DNA from: Halocynthiibacter styelae
Lineage (GTDB): Bacteria > Pseudomonadota > Alphaproteobacteria > Rhodobacterales > Rhodobacteraceae
NCBI RefSeq assembly: GCF_016123485.1
Contig: NZ_JADCKQ010000006.1
Coordinates: forward strand, 62,001-126,000
Direction: 5' to 3'
Length of the DNA stretch: 64,000 nt
Below the pieces are notes generated by a model that saw only the letters and a program-made list of their open reading frames with translations, was not told where the DNA came from and did not search any database. Positions 9,277 through 17,672 of this stretch are shown piece after piece (position 1 is the first letter of the stretch; each line of letters starts with the position of its first letter). A program made the translations under genes and the position numbers.

Positions 9277-10683
9277 TTAAATCAGTTCACGAACATCGGT
9301 CAGACGACCGGTCAGGGCAGCGGCGGCAGCCATGCCGGGGGATACAAGGTGCGTACGGCCCTTGTAACCCTGACGGCCTTCAAAGTTCCGGTTGGAAGTA
9401 GACGCGCAGCGTTCCCCTTCGGACAGCTGATCCGGGTTCATCGCCAAACACATGGAACATCCGGCCAGACGCCATTCGAAACCGGCATCTTCAAAGATCT
9501 TTGCCAGACCTTCTTCTTCCGCCTGCGCACGCACAAGGCCGGAACCCGGCACGATCATTGCACGCATACCGTCTTTGATCTTCTTGCCTTCAACAACTTC
9601 TGCAACAGCACGCAGATCTTCGATCCGGCCGTTTGTGCAAGACCCGATGAACACAGTGTCGATTTCGATATCGGTCAGTTTCTGACCCGCGGTCAGGCCC
9701 ATATATTCGATGGAACGTGCCGCCGCATCAACCTTGCCGCCTTCAAAATCGGACGGGTGTGGAACCACGCCGGAAATTGGCAGAACGTCTTCTGGGGATG
9801 TGCCCCAGGTCACAACCGGTGCGATGTCTTCACCTTTCAGGGTGACGACCTTGTCGAAATGCGCGCCTTCATCGGTGAAGAGTGTCTTCCACCAGTTCAG
9901 AGCAGCTTCCCACTGGGCACCTTTTGGCGCATGTGGACGACCGTTCACATAATCATATGTAGTCTGATCTGGTGCGATCAGGCCCGCGCGTGCACCGCCT
10001 TCAATCGCCATGTTACAGACGGTCATACGGCCTTCCATGGACAGATCACGGATCGCTTCGCCGGTATATTCGATGACATAGCCGGTACCACCACCGGTGC
10101 CAGTTTCACCGATCACAGCAAGGGTAATGTCTTTCGCGGTCACACCTGGCTTCAGCTTGCCGGTGATTTCCACTTTCATGTTCTTGGATTTCTTCTGGAT
10201 CAGGGTCTGGGTTGCCAGAACATGTTCTACTTCAGACGTGCCAATCCCATGGGCCAGCGCACCAAATGCACCGTGGGTCGCTGTGTGGCTGTCGCCACAA
10301 ACAACAGTCATCCCTGGCAGAGTCCAGCCCTGTTCCGGGCCAACGATGTGTACGATGCCCTGACGAACATCAGACACAGGATAGTAATGCACACCAAATT
10401 CTTTGGCGTTGGTATCCAGCGCAGCCACCTGAATGCGGCTTTCTTCGGTCATCTGTGATGGGTCTTCACGACCGGCCGTTGTCGGCACGTTGTGATCCGG
10501 AACCGCGATGGTTTTATCCGGCGCATGCACCTTACGGCCCGTCATACGCAGACCTTCAAACGCCTGTGCAGAGGTTACTTCGTGTACCAGGTGACGGTCG
10601 ATATACAGCAGTGTTGTGCCGTCTTCCGCTTCATGCGCGATATGCGCATCCCAGATTTTATCATAGAGTGTTTTGGGGGACAT
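9277..10683 (-). CDS. leuC: 3-isopropylmalate dehydratase large subunit
   Basis: Iron-sulfur large subunit of isopropylmalate isomerase, an aconitase-family enzyme. 468 residues from ATG 10683, preceded by AGAGGA; seven extra codons upstream are not conserved. It starts [19 protein letters not shown]. The cluster-ligand cysteines are visible in [15 protein letters not shown] and in [27 protein letters not shown] is also conserved. A possible leader open frame and a hairpin lie in the 190-bp region upstream. Confidence 0.97.
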   Translation of the reverse strand: MSPKTLYDKIWDAHIAHEAEDGTTLLYIDRHLVHEVTSAQAFEGLRMTGRKVHAPDKTIAVPDHNVPTTAGREDPSQMTEESRIQVAALDTNAKEFGVHYYPVSDVRQGIVHIVGPEQGWTLPGMTVVCGDSHTATHGAFGALAHGIGTSEVEHVLATQTLIQKKSKNMKVEITGKLKPGVTAKDITLAVIGETGTGGGTGYVIEYTGEAIRDLSMEGRMTVCNMAIEGGARAGLIAPDQTTYDYVNGRPHAPKGAQWEAALNWWKTLFTDEGAHFDKVVTLKGEDIAPVVTWGTSPEDVLPISGVVPHPSDFEGGKVDAAARSIEYMGLTAGQKLTDIEIDTVFIGSCTNGRIEDLRAVAEVVEGKKIKDGMRAMIVPGSGLVRAQAEEEGLAKIFEDAGFEWRLAGCSMCLAMNPDQLSEGERCASTSNRNFEGRQGYKGRTHLVSPGMAAAAALTGRLTDVRELI

Positions 10684-10736
10684 GTTGGTCCTCTCCCGTA
10701 TCATTGGTTTTCAGATGTGGCGAATGCTGCAAATGC

Positions 10737-10755
10737 GCGTGCGAAAGCCGCACGC
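10737..10755. other. Hairpin in the leuC leader
   Basis: GCGTGCG and CGCACGC form a perfect 7-bp stem around AAAGC. It sits 54-72 nt upstream of the leuC start and 5 nt beyond the stop of a 28-codon leader frame. It has no T-run on the leuC strand. Confidence 0.5.
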
Positions 10756-10760
10756 AACCA

Positions 10761-10847
10761 TCATAGGTCGGCGTTGACAGAGAGCGACTGACCGTAAAAG
10801 CGCCATGGTAAAAAAGCGTGGTCATCGATGTCATAGATGCGTTTCAT
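10761..10847 (-). CDS. Possible 28-residue leader peptide upstream of leuC
   Basis: ATG 10847 opens a 28-residue frame beginning MKRIYDIDDHAFLPWRF and ending LSVNADL. No strong ribosome site precedes it. A perfect hairpin directly after the stop and the position before leuC suggest a leader or attenuator role. It has only three Leu codons and no run of them, so classical leucine attenuation is not evident. It may simply be chance. Confidence 0.25.
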   Translation of the reverse strand: MKRIYDIDDHAFLPWRFYGQSLSVNADL

Positions 10848-10874
10848 AAAGCCCACATACACCTGACGAAAGAT

Positions 10875-11627
10875 TCATTCAAGGTCAGGATGAGAATAGC
10901 TGTTGTGTTGGTTGATCAGTATCTGGTCGACAACTTTTGTGATGAGCGGATCACATCCCAAATTTGCGATGCGTGAGCGTTCGCCTTCGGATGGCCAGCC
11001 CCCGAAACGCCACATGGCACCGAAGATGCCGTAACAACCGTAACGTTCATGATCCGGCGAAAAAGAATCTGACATATCCAGAAGCTTCTTCGCGGCTTCG
11101 GGCATATCTGAAATGGTGGAAAGCGCGAGTCGTTCTACGCAGTGATTTCCCTGCTCGCAGCCACGATCTCCATCCGCAATCAGATAGCCTCCGCGCAGTT
11201 GAACAGGTACTGAATACTCCGTCCAGAAACCATCACGATCAATCAACCCGAGTCGGTTCAGAATGCGCTTCAGTTCGGTTGAAAACGCTGCCTTGCTACG
11301 CCAAACCCCTTGTTCATCAGGAGAAATGTCATATTGATCTGCCATATAGAATGCGCAATGCAGAGCATCCTCAAGGCAAGGCAATTCCTCAAATGGGCGC
11401 GCGGCAATCATGCGATGGCGTGCTTCTTTCTTTTCAAGCGCCTCAAATCCGACACCTGTCTCGCGGGCAAATCCAAAGTCGGAAAACAATATAGTAAGGC
11501 GTTCCCCCGCACTCATATACATGTGTTCGAACTGCTCTCCACTCAACCCGGCACAATAGTCGACCAGTGCCGCAATCAAGCTACGTTCCTCATCATCGGG
11601 CAGGTCAAAGAAAAAGGATTTGGTCAT
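10875..11627 (-). CDS. Uncharacterised protein in a TauE-VOC operon
   Basis: 250 residues, soluble, acidic, with no signal or membrane segment. It begins MTKSFFFDLPDDEERSLIAAL and has several Cys residues and a Trp-rich stretch (GAMWRFGGWPSEGERSR). Its start overlaps the stop of the VOC gene by 4 nt, which points to translational coupling. I do not recognise a domain. The 190-bp region between this gene's stop and leuC's start holds the leuC leader. Confidence 0.7.
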   Translation of the reverse strand: MTKSFFFDLPDDEERSLIAALVDYCAGLSGEQFEHMYMSAGERLTILFSDFGFARETGVGFEALEKKEARHRMIAARPFEELPCLEDALHCAFYMADQYDISPDEQGVWRSKAAFSTELKRILNRLGLIDRDGFWTEYSVPVQLRGGYLIADGDRGCEQGNHCVERLALSTISDMPEAAKKLLDMSDSFSPDHERYGCYGIFGAMWRFGGWPSEGERSRIANLGCDPLITKVVDQILINQHNSYSHPDLE

Positions 11628-12031
11628 TTGACCTCAGGCGCAGGCCCCAGCAGATCCCAACGATTACCAAAAGGGTCTCGGAAAACCGCGACAGAGCCGT
11701 AGATTTCATGGCGCGGATCTTCCTCAAAGGTCACGCCATTTTCCAGCATCCGGGCATGATCAGTCGCGAAATCGCTGGTTTTCAGGAAGAATCCCACACG
11801 TCCGCCGGTCTGATTGCCAATCGCGGCTTCCTGATCTGCGCCTTTGGCCTGCGCCAGCAAAATGTCTGACCCGACACCCCCATGCGGGCGCACAACGACC
11901 CAGCGTTTGCCTTCGCCCTGATCTTCGTCCTGCACCAGATCAAACCCCATTTTATCCACGTAGAATGCAATACCCGCGTCATAATCGGGAACAACAATAG
12001 CAATCAGGCCAAGGCTTTGGGTCGGGCGCAT
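11624..12031 (-). CDS. VOC-family (glyoxalase/bleomycin-resistance fold) protein
   Basis: 135 residues, one pair of beta-alpha-beta-beta-beta modules. The N-terminal half reads SLGLIAIVVPDYDAGIAFYVDKMGFDLVQD and the C-terminal half GRVGFFLKTSDFATDHARMLENGV...SVAVFRDPFGNRWDLLGP, both classic VOC patterns. The closing FRDPFGNRWDLL is the usual C-terminal strand. Substrate unknown; members include dioxygenases, glyoxalases and resistance proteins. It lies 11 bp after the TauE gene and overlaps the next gene by 4 nt. Confidence 0.88.
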   Translation of the reverse strand: MRPTQSLGLIAIVVPDYDAGIAFYVDKMGFDLVQDEDQGEGKRWVVVRPHGGVGSDILLAQAKGADQEAAIGNQTGGRVGFFLKTSDFATDHARMLENGVTFEEDPRHEIYGSVAVFRDPFGNRWDLLGPAPEVK

Positions 12032-12042
12032 AGGAAAACCTT

Positions 12043-12792
12043 TCAGGTAAAGAGGCGCGCAAGGAAAATCGCGCTCATGATCAGGCCGATCAGAATAATC
12101 ACCAGACGCACCAGCGCAACCGGCAAGATCTTTGCGATGCGCGCACCTGCAAAGCCGCCTGCGATGGCAGATGCCCCCATGATCAGCGCGGCAGGCCAGG
12201 ACACGATGCCCGCGACGGCGAATGTCGCGACGGAAATAGCAGAGATCACAAAGCTAAGCGCATTTTTCAGCCCGTTCATCGCGTTCAGATTGTCCCAGCC
12301 CCAAAGCGCAAACAGCGCAAGCAGAACAATCCCGAGGCCACCGTTGAAATAACCGCCATACAGCGAAACAAGGAAAATCCCCGGAACGCCCCAGGGCGTC
12401 ATCTGCCAGGAAGACCGGGCCAATGCGGCAGAAATCTGCTTCTGAAACGCAAAAGCCAGAGTAGCTGCAAACAGAAGGAAAGGCACAATGATAGAGAACA
12501 CATCATTGGAAGACACAAGCAGCAGCAGCCCGCCAACCAGCCCACCCGCCAGACCAGCGATACAGGCTTTGATCAGCGAAAAACGCGGCAGGGCCAGGAT
12601 GTCATCGCCAAAACCCATGGCGGCGGACAGATAACCGGGAAAGACCGCGACCGCACTTGTTGCATTGGCGGCCACCGGCGGAATGCCCGCAAAAACCAGG
12701 ACCGGGAAGGTCAGGAAGGTGCCCCCGCCTGCAATCGCATTCATAATCCCCGCGCCGAAGCCTGCGAGAATGAAAAGGATGGTCTCTGACAT
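12043..12792 (-). CDS. TauE/SafE-family anion permease
   Basis: 249 residues, eight predicted membrane helices. The protein opens ILFILAGFGAGIMNAIAGGGT, the first conserved TauE/SafE half-repeat, and a second Gly-rich repeat (FNGGLGIVLLALFALWG) starts the second half near residue 140. Members export sulfite, sulfoacetate or related organic anions; the substrate here is not clear. I start at ATG 12792, preceded by AGGGGGA, because the 35 in-frame codons upstream do not resemble the family. It heads a three-gene minus-strand unit and diverges from the MscS gene. Confidence 0.9.
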   Translation of the reverse strand: MSETILFILAGFGAGIMNAIAGGGTFLTFPVLVFAGIPPVAANATSAVAVFPGYLSAAMGFGDDILALPRFSLIKACIAGLAGGLVGGLLLLVSSNDVFSIIVPFLLFAATLAFAFQKQISAALARSSWQMTPWGVPGIFLVSLYGGYFNGGLGIVLLALFALWGWDNLNAMNGLKNALSFVISAISVATFAVAGIVSWPAALIMGASAIAGGFAGARIAKILPVALVRLVIILIGLIMSAIFLARLFT

Positions 12793-12871
12793 TCGTAATT
12801 CCCCCTGAAAAGGCAGAAAGCACGTGCGTCCGGATATTGTCCACCCCGCTTTGCCGTGCAACAGTACGGAT

Positions 12872-14212
12872 ATGGAGAATGAATTCAGTACCGCCACCGA
12901 ACTGACAACCGAAGTTCAGGGCTTCCTTGTTCAATTGCAGATGTTTGTTGAAGGTCTGCTGCGGCCTTATCAGCTGTGGCAGGTGGCGATTGCTGTGGGG
13001 GTGTTCTGCACCGCCTGGATGATCAACACCCTGATCGGGCCCCGTTTGCATGACTGGATGCGCACGCTGGAAGGACGGCCAAAATGGCAGCTGCGCTGGC
13101 TTTTGATCCTGCATCGGCGCATTCATCTGATGCTGTTTATTCTGCTGATCTGGATGACCATATGGTTTATGCGCGAAGTGTTGAACACCTTCCCGTCGCG
13201 CACCTATTTGCTGTCAATCATCGGCACGATCAGCGCGGCCTGGTTTGCGATTGCCCTTGCGGTGCAACTGATCCGCAACCAGACCCTGCGTCGGACCATT
13301 CGTATTGCCGGCTGGATCTGGGTGACGCTGTATTATTTCGGCTTCCTTGAGGCGACCAGTGCGGTTCTCGACAAAGCAGCCATTGAATTTGGTGATTTCC
13401 GTCTGTCTTTGCTGGCGATCCTGAAGGCTGTGATTGTCACCGGCGTTCTGTTCTTTGGTGCCCGTCTGATTTCCGGCACCACATCCACCCGCATTCGCGA
13501 GAATGAGGATATTTCCCCGTCCATGCAAGTGCTGGCGGTGAAATTCATTCAAATGGTTCTTTATGGGTCAGCCTTCTTTATCGGGTTGAAAGCTGTTGGG
13601 TTTGATCTGACAGGGCTTGCGGTGCTGTCCGGTGCGATTGGTGTTGGCCTTGGTTTTGGTTTGCAGAAAGTTGTGTCGAACCTTGTGTCCGGCGTGATCA
13701 TCCTTCTGGATAAGTCCATTAAGCCCGGGGATGTTATTTCGCTGGGCGATACCTTTGGCTGGATCGACAGCCTGGGCGCGCGTTATGTGTCCGTCGTTAC
13801 CCGCGACGGGCGTGAATATCTGATACCGAATGAGGACCTGATTACAGGCCAAGTGGTCAACTGGTCTCATTCCAATGATCTTGTGCGACTCGATATTTTC
13901 TTTGGCACCTCTTACGGCTGTGATCCCCATGATGTGCGCCGGATCGCGATTGAAGCGGCCTCGTCTGTCAGCCGTGTTCTGTCTGCGAAAGCCCCCGTTT
14001 GTCACATCGTGGGCTTTGGTGACAGTTCTGTTGATTACATCCTGCGCTTCTGGATCAAAGATCCGACCGGCGGGCTGACCAATATCCGGGGCAATGTGTA
14101 CCTGGCCCTGTGGGATGCCTTTAAGGAACACGGCATTGATCTGCCCTTCCCGCAACGCGAAGTGCGTATTCTGAAAGACGATCCCGATGAACGACCCGTT
14201 ATCATTGACTGA
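12872..14212 (+). CDS. MscS-family mechanosensitive channel
   Basis: 446 residues. About five N-terminal membrane helices precede the MscS core: the pore-lining helix is recognisable in GLAVLSGAIGVGLGFGLQKVVSN, followed by the beta domain (IKPGDVISLGDTFGWIDSLGARYVSVVTRDGREYLIPNE) and a C-terminal alpha-beta domain. It would release solutes under osmotic downshock. The start is uncertain: ATG 12872 has no good ribosome site, while GTG 12824 in frame has an AGG 12 nt ahead. The last 26 nt overlap the amidase gene. Confidence 0.93.
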   Translation: MENEFSTATELTTEVQGFLVQLQMFVEGLLRPYQLWQVAIAVGVFCTAWMINTLIGPRLHDWMRTLEGRPKWQLRWLLILHRRIHLMLFILLIWMTIWFMREVLNTFPSRTYLLSIIGTISAAWFAIALAVQLIRNQTLRRTIRIAGWIWVTLYYFGFLEATSAVLDKAAIEFGDFRLSLLAILKAVIVTGVLFFGARLISGTTSTRIRENEDISPSMQVLAVKFIQMVLYGSAFFIGLKAVGFDLTGLAVLSGAIGVGLGFGLQKVVSNLVSGVIILLDKSIKPGDVISLGDTFGWIDSLGARYVSVVTRDGREYLIPNEDLITGQVVNWSHSNDLVRLDIFFGTSYGCDPHDVRRIAIEAASSVSRVLSAKAPVCHIVGFGDSSVDYILRFWIKDPTGGLTNIRGNVYLALWDAFKEHGIDLPFPQREVRILKDDPDERPVIID

Positions 14213-15578
14213 ACTTGATGCCACTGATCTGGCGGCGATGTTGCGTGTTGGCACGCTTTCGGTCCGTCAGTTGGCAGAAGCCTGCCTGGATCGGATCGAA
14301 GCAATCAATCCCGATGTAAACGCCATCGTCGCCCTTCGTCCGCGCGAAGACATCCTGGCAGAAGCCGACGCGATGGAGGCTGCAGGCCCGGGCAAGGATC
14401 AGCCTTTATGGGGTTTGCCGATTGCGATTAAAGACCTGGAAGAGGTCGCGGGGCTGCGCAGCACATCTGGATCACCCCTGTTCAAAACCCACATTTCCGA
14501 AAATGACAGCCTGATGGTCTCGCGCCTGCGCGCCGCCGGGGTTCTGATCATCGGTAAAACCAATGTCCCGGAATTTGGCCTGGGCAGTCACAGCTACAAC
14601 CCGGTTTACGGCGTGACGCGCAACGCATTCGATCACAGCCGCAGCGCCGGCGGATCAAGTGGCGGGGCCGCTGTGGCGCTTGCAACCGGCATGCTGCCAA
14701 TTGCCGATGGGTCCGATATGATGGGCAGTCTGCGCAATCCGGCGGGCTGGAATAATGTTTATGGCTTCCGTCCCTCTGCCGGGCTGGTTGCCAAAGATCC
14801 GATAGGGGATTCCTGGTCACAGGGGCTTTCCACCAATGGCCCGATGGCGCGCAGTCCGCGGGATATGGATCTGATGTTGAAGGTGATTGGTCAACCAGAT
14901 CCACAACAGCCCCTGGGCCTGCCAGGGTATCAGGGTTTCGAAAAGGTTAATCCTGAAAACATCACTATTGGATGGATCAGAGACTGGTCCGGTTATTATC
15001 CAATGGAAGAAGGGGTGTTGGAAACCTGCGAGACTGCCCTGGCGGCACTGCGCAAGATGGGCGGCAATATTGTTGAATACACGCCCACCATCGCCCCGGA
15101 ATCGCTTTGGGATGCCTGGTGTATCTTGCGCAGCCACACCGTCGCCATGTCGTCGATGCCGCTTTATGCGGACCCGAAAAAACGCACCCATCTGAAGCCC
15201 GCCCATATCTGGGAGATTGAGGAAGGTCTGAATTATTCGGCGCAGGACATCCACCACGCCGGCGTCATCCGGTCTGACTGGTTCCGCGAAGTGGCCCGGC
15301 TCGACCTCACCATGCTTGCCTTGCCCAGCGCCCAGATGTTCCCTTTTGATGCAGAACTGGACTGGCCCAAAACCATCGCCGGGCGTGACATGGGCACTTA
15401 CCACCGCTGGATGGAAGTGGTGATCCCTGCCTCACTTATTGGTCTGCCTGCGGCTTCGATCCCTGCCGGGTTCCACAATGGCCTGCCCATGGGATTGCAG
15501 CTGATCGGAAAAACCGGACAGGATGCGCAGGTGCTGGGATTGGCGCAGGCCTTTCATGACGCCACGCAAACCGCATAA
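14187..15578 (+). CDS. Amidase-signature family hydrolase
   Basis: 463 residues. The Ser-cisSer-Lys triad of amidase-signature enzymes is visible as Lys82 (PIAIKDLEEV), the GGSSGG block around residues 155-160, and Ser181 in GSDMMGSLRNPAG. It hydrolyses a C-N amide bond; the substrate cannot be told from sequence. It is not a GatA candidate by context, because gatB/gatC are absent and the C-terminal part is shorter. The start overlaps the MscS gene by 26 nt, so the two are likely coupled. Confidence 0.92.
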   Translation: MNDPLSLTELDATDLAAMLRVGTLSVRQLAEACLDRIEAINPDVNAIVALRPREDILAEADAMEAAGPGKDQPLWGLPIAIKDLEEVAGLRSTSGSPLFKTHISENDSLMVSRLRAAGVLIIGKTNVPEFGLGSHSYNPVYGVTRNAFDHSRSAGGSSGGAAVALATGMLPIADGSDMMGSLRNPAGWNNVYGFRPSAGLVAKDPIGDSWSQGLSTNGPMARSPRDMDLMLKVIGQPDPQQPLGLPGYQGFEKVNPENITIGWIRDWSGYYPMEEGVLETCETALAALRKMGGNIVEYTPTIAPESLWDAWCILRSHTVAMSSMPLYADPKKRTHLKPAHIWEIEEGLNYSAQDIHHAGVIRSDWFREVARLDLTMLALPSAQMFPFDAELDWPKTIAGRDMGTYHRWMEVVIPASLIGLPAASIPAGFHNGLPMGLQLIGKTGQDAQVLGLAQAFHDATQTA

Positions 15579-15609
15579 AACCCGCCAAAAATCGTGTATC
15601 ACTTGCACA

Positions 15610-15638
15610 TTGAGCTTTCGCCCCACCGGTGTTACCTT
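15610..15638 (+). promoter_or_regulatory. Candidate promoter for rsfS-rlmH
   Basis: TTGAGC at 15610-15615 and TACCTT at 15633-15638 are 17 bp apart. They fit a sigma-70-type promoter that would start transcription near 15645, just ahead of a hairpin and rsfS. Confidence 0.3.
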
Positions 15639-15644
15639 TAAGAG

Positions 15645-15664
15645 GAGCCCGCGCCGGGCTTTTG
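15645..15664 (+). terminator. Terminator-like hairpin between the amidase and rsfS
   Basis: AGCCCG and CGGGCT pair around CGC and are followed by TTT. It may end the mscS-amidase transcript. If the promoter at 15610-15638 is used, it would instead sit at the very 5' end of the rsfS mRNA. Confidence 0.45.
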
Positions 15665-15668
15665 CGGC

Positions 15669-16097
15669 GTGTATCAAGGAGTGAAGACCCTGTCTGAATC
15701 TGTACCTGCGGCCAACGAAACCGCCGCAACGCAAGCTGACGCTAAGACGCTGACAAGCGACGCGCTTCTGGCGCGCATCCTTTCCTCACTTGACGAAGAC
15801 AAAGCCGAAGACGTGGTCGAAGTCGATCTCGCCGGGAAATCCGCGATTGCTGATTACATGGTGATCTGTTCCGGCCGTTCGTCCCGTCAGGTGACATCCA
15901 TGGCGGAAAAGCTGGCTGATCGCCTGAAGCAGGAATACGGTCGTCTCTGCCGGACTGAAGGCAAAGGCTCTGGTGACTGGGTGCTGGTCGATGCCGGTGA
16001 CGTCATCGTGCATATCTTCCGCCCGGAAGTGCGTGAGTTCTATCAGCTGGAAAAAATGTGGCTCGACCCGACGGCTGGTCCGGATACCACCGCCTGA
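15669..16097 (+). CDS. rsfS: Ribosomal silencing factor RsfS
   Basis: Binds ribosomal protein uL14 and blocks subunit joining under starvation. The RsfS/Iojap domain spans about residues 35-130 with DYMVICSGRSSRQV, EGKGSGDWVLVDAGDVIVHIF and REFYQLEKMW; Rhodobacterales-type copies often have an extra N-terminus as here. GTG 15669 is the earliest start. A perfect AAGGAG at 15676-15681 points to a CTG at 15690 (LSESVPA), so initiation at a non-standard codon is possible. It is 3 bp before rlmH, a common pairing. Confidence 0.93.
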   Translation: MYQGVKTLSESVPAANETAATQADAKTLTSDALLARILSSLDEDKAEDVVEVDLAGKSAIADYMVICSGRSSRQVTSMAEKLADRLKQEYGRLCRTEGKGSGDWVLVDAGDVIVHIFRPEVREFYQLEKMWLDPTAGPDTTA

Positions 16098-16100
16098 TCC

Positions 16101-16571
16101 ATGCGCGTTTCGATTTCTGCCATTGGCCGCATGCGCCCCGGACCGGAGCGCACGCTTTTTGACGACTATCAGACCCGTTTTGACCGCACAGGCCGCGCCC
16201 ATGGGCTTGGTCCGCTGTCGGTGAATGAGGCTGAAGACAAAAAAGGCGGCGGCATGGGCGCAGAAGCGACCCTGCTGGAACGCAGTGTTCCCAAAGGTGC
16301 GGTGATCTGCACCATGGATGAACGCGGGAAATTGCTGTCGTCCCCTGATTTTGCACAGAAACTGGCAACCTGGCGCGATCAGGGCGCGCAGGATCTGTGT
16401 TTTATCATTGGCGGCGCTGACGGTATTGACCCTGCCCTACGTGCAAAGGCCGATTTTTCCATCAGCCTCGGCAAAATGGTCTGGCCCCACATGCTGGCCC
16501 GCGTGATGCTGTCAGAACAGCTTTACCGTGCGGCGTCTATCCTGGCTGGAAGTCCGTATCACCGGGTGTGA
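16101..16571 (+). CDS. rlmH: 23S rRNA pseudouridine1915 N3-methyltransferase
   Basis: SPOUT-class methyltransferase that modifies pseudouridine 1915 in helix 69 of assembled ribosomes. 156 residues, normal length. Key segments are ICTMDERGKLLSSPDFA, the FIIGGADGIDP motif of the trefoil knot, and the C-terminal QLYRAASILAGSPYHR that is nearly invariant in the family. It starts 3 bp after rsfS. Confidence 0.97.
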   Translation: MRVSISAIGRMRPGPERTLFDDYQTRFDRTGRAHGLGPLSVNEAEDKKGGGMGAEATLLERSVPKGAVICTMDERGKLLSSPDFAQKLATWRDQGAQDLCFIIGGADGIDPALRAKADFSISLGKMVWPHMLARVMLSEQLYRAASILAGSPYHRV

Positions 16572-16600
16572 CCTCGCCAGGGATATGATTCCAGCGCCCC

Positions 16601-17425
16601 TCAATCACAGTTTTCATATCCTGAAGAGACGCAGATTTCCACCCGTTCCGTAGCCCGCTGGATCTGCGCTGGGGTCAATTGGCTTACCAATCGGCTGCGA
16701 AGGTCCAGCCAGGTATCCTGACCATTTATCATCGCAACGGTGAACCACATATAGGTACTTTCCAGATTCTCAGGGACGCCCTCACCAAACTGATACATCG
16801 AGCCAAGTAACATCTGCGCAATGGGAAAGCCTTGAACTGCTGCAAGACGATAAAGTCTCACTGCCTCAGTTGAATTTTTCGGAACGCCATCACCACGAGC
16901 ATACATCACCCCTAGAGCGACTTGCGCATCGGCTCCGCCATGTTCAGCGGCTTGCGTAAACCAGTTTACTGATTCAACCGGATCGCCCTCGTCCCCTAGC
17001 TCAGTGTAATAGATAAAACCCAGACTAAGCTTTGCATCAACCCAACCCTGTGCAGCTGCCAGGCGATACAGGCGGATGGCTTCTGGAAGGTTCTGCGTAA
17101 CGCCCTGCCCCACTCTGTACATATAAGCAAGCTTGTCCCGCCCCAAGACATCACCCTGTAAAGCAGACGCCGCGAATAACCGAAAGGCCGCATCATAATC
17201 CTGCCTGACGCCAAACCCTTGCTCGTACATTATTCCCAGAAGTGCCTGCGCCTGACTGTTCCCCTGTTCTGCGAGTGGTTCAAAGTTTTCCAGCGCCACA
17301 TTGTATTCACCTGAGTTGAACGCCTCCACGCCCAGGTCAAAATCCTGCGCGCTAGTGGATAAGGGGAATACAACCCATGCTACTGCCAATAGAAATGCAA
17401 TCTTTGATCTCAACAAATTCCTCAT
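16601..17425 (-). CDS. Exported Sel1-repeat protein
   Basis: 274 residues with a signal peptide (AFLLAVAWVVFPLSTSA). About five Sel1-like repeats of about 36 residues run from residue 30 to 235, each with an A(Q/L)xxLGxMYxxGxGVxxN pattern (ALLGIMYEQGFGVRQD, KLAYMYRVGQGVTQN, VALGVMYARGDGVPKN, MLLGSMYQFGEGVPEN). Such proteins act as periplasmic or surface adaptors for protein-protein contact. The C-terminal ICVSSGYENC pair of Cys may form a disulfide. Convergent with rlmH. Confidence 0.85.
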   Translation of the reverse strand: MRNLLRSKIAFLLAVAWVVFPLSTSAQDFDLGVEAFNSGEYNVALENFEPLAEQGNSQAQALLGIMYEQGFGVRQDYDAAFRLFAASALQGDVLGRDKLAYMYRVGQGVTQNLPEAIRLYRLAAAQGWVDAKLSLGFIYYTELGDEGDPVESVNWFTQAAEHGGADAQVALGVMYARGDGVPKNSTEAVRLYRLAAVQGFPIAQMLLGSMYQFGEGVPENLESTYMWFTVAMINGQDTWLDLRSRLVSQLTPAQIQRATERVEICVSSGYENCD

Positions 17426-17672
17426 CGATCTCTCGCCCCAGTCGAATTCTATGTCTTTCTCATCCGTAAATTTCAGTCGGACTATCCTTCACGACACACT
17501 CTAAATCAACCCAGCCTCCACCTTGAACTGCACTGAAGAGACAGTGGTTCGTGATACTCAGCATCACTGGTCACACAGCATGTCCGGGACGTGCCCGGCA
17601 CACAACTTCACATCCGGTTGCGCCCTGCCTCCAAACACCATAAATATTCCCTGAACTATACAGGAACACCGC

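Noticed and set aside
8761-10458. A 565-codon open frame on the plus strand across leuD and leuC
   Set aside because: It is antisense to two well-supported genes, with low-complexity composition and no domain; long antisense frames are expected at this GC content.
14187-15578. Amidase as GatA
   Set aside because: No gatB or gatC nearby, and the Ser triad context (GSDMMGSLRNPAG) differs from the GatA consensus; left as a general amidase.
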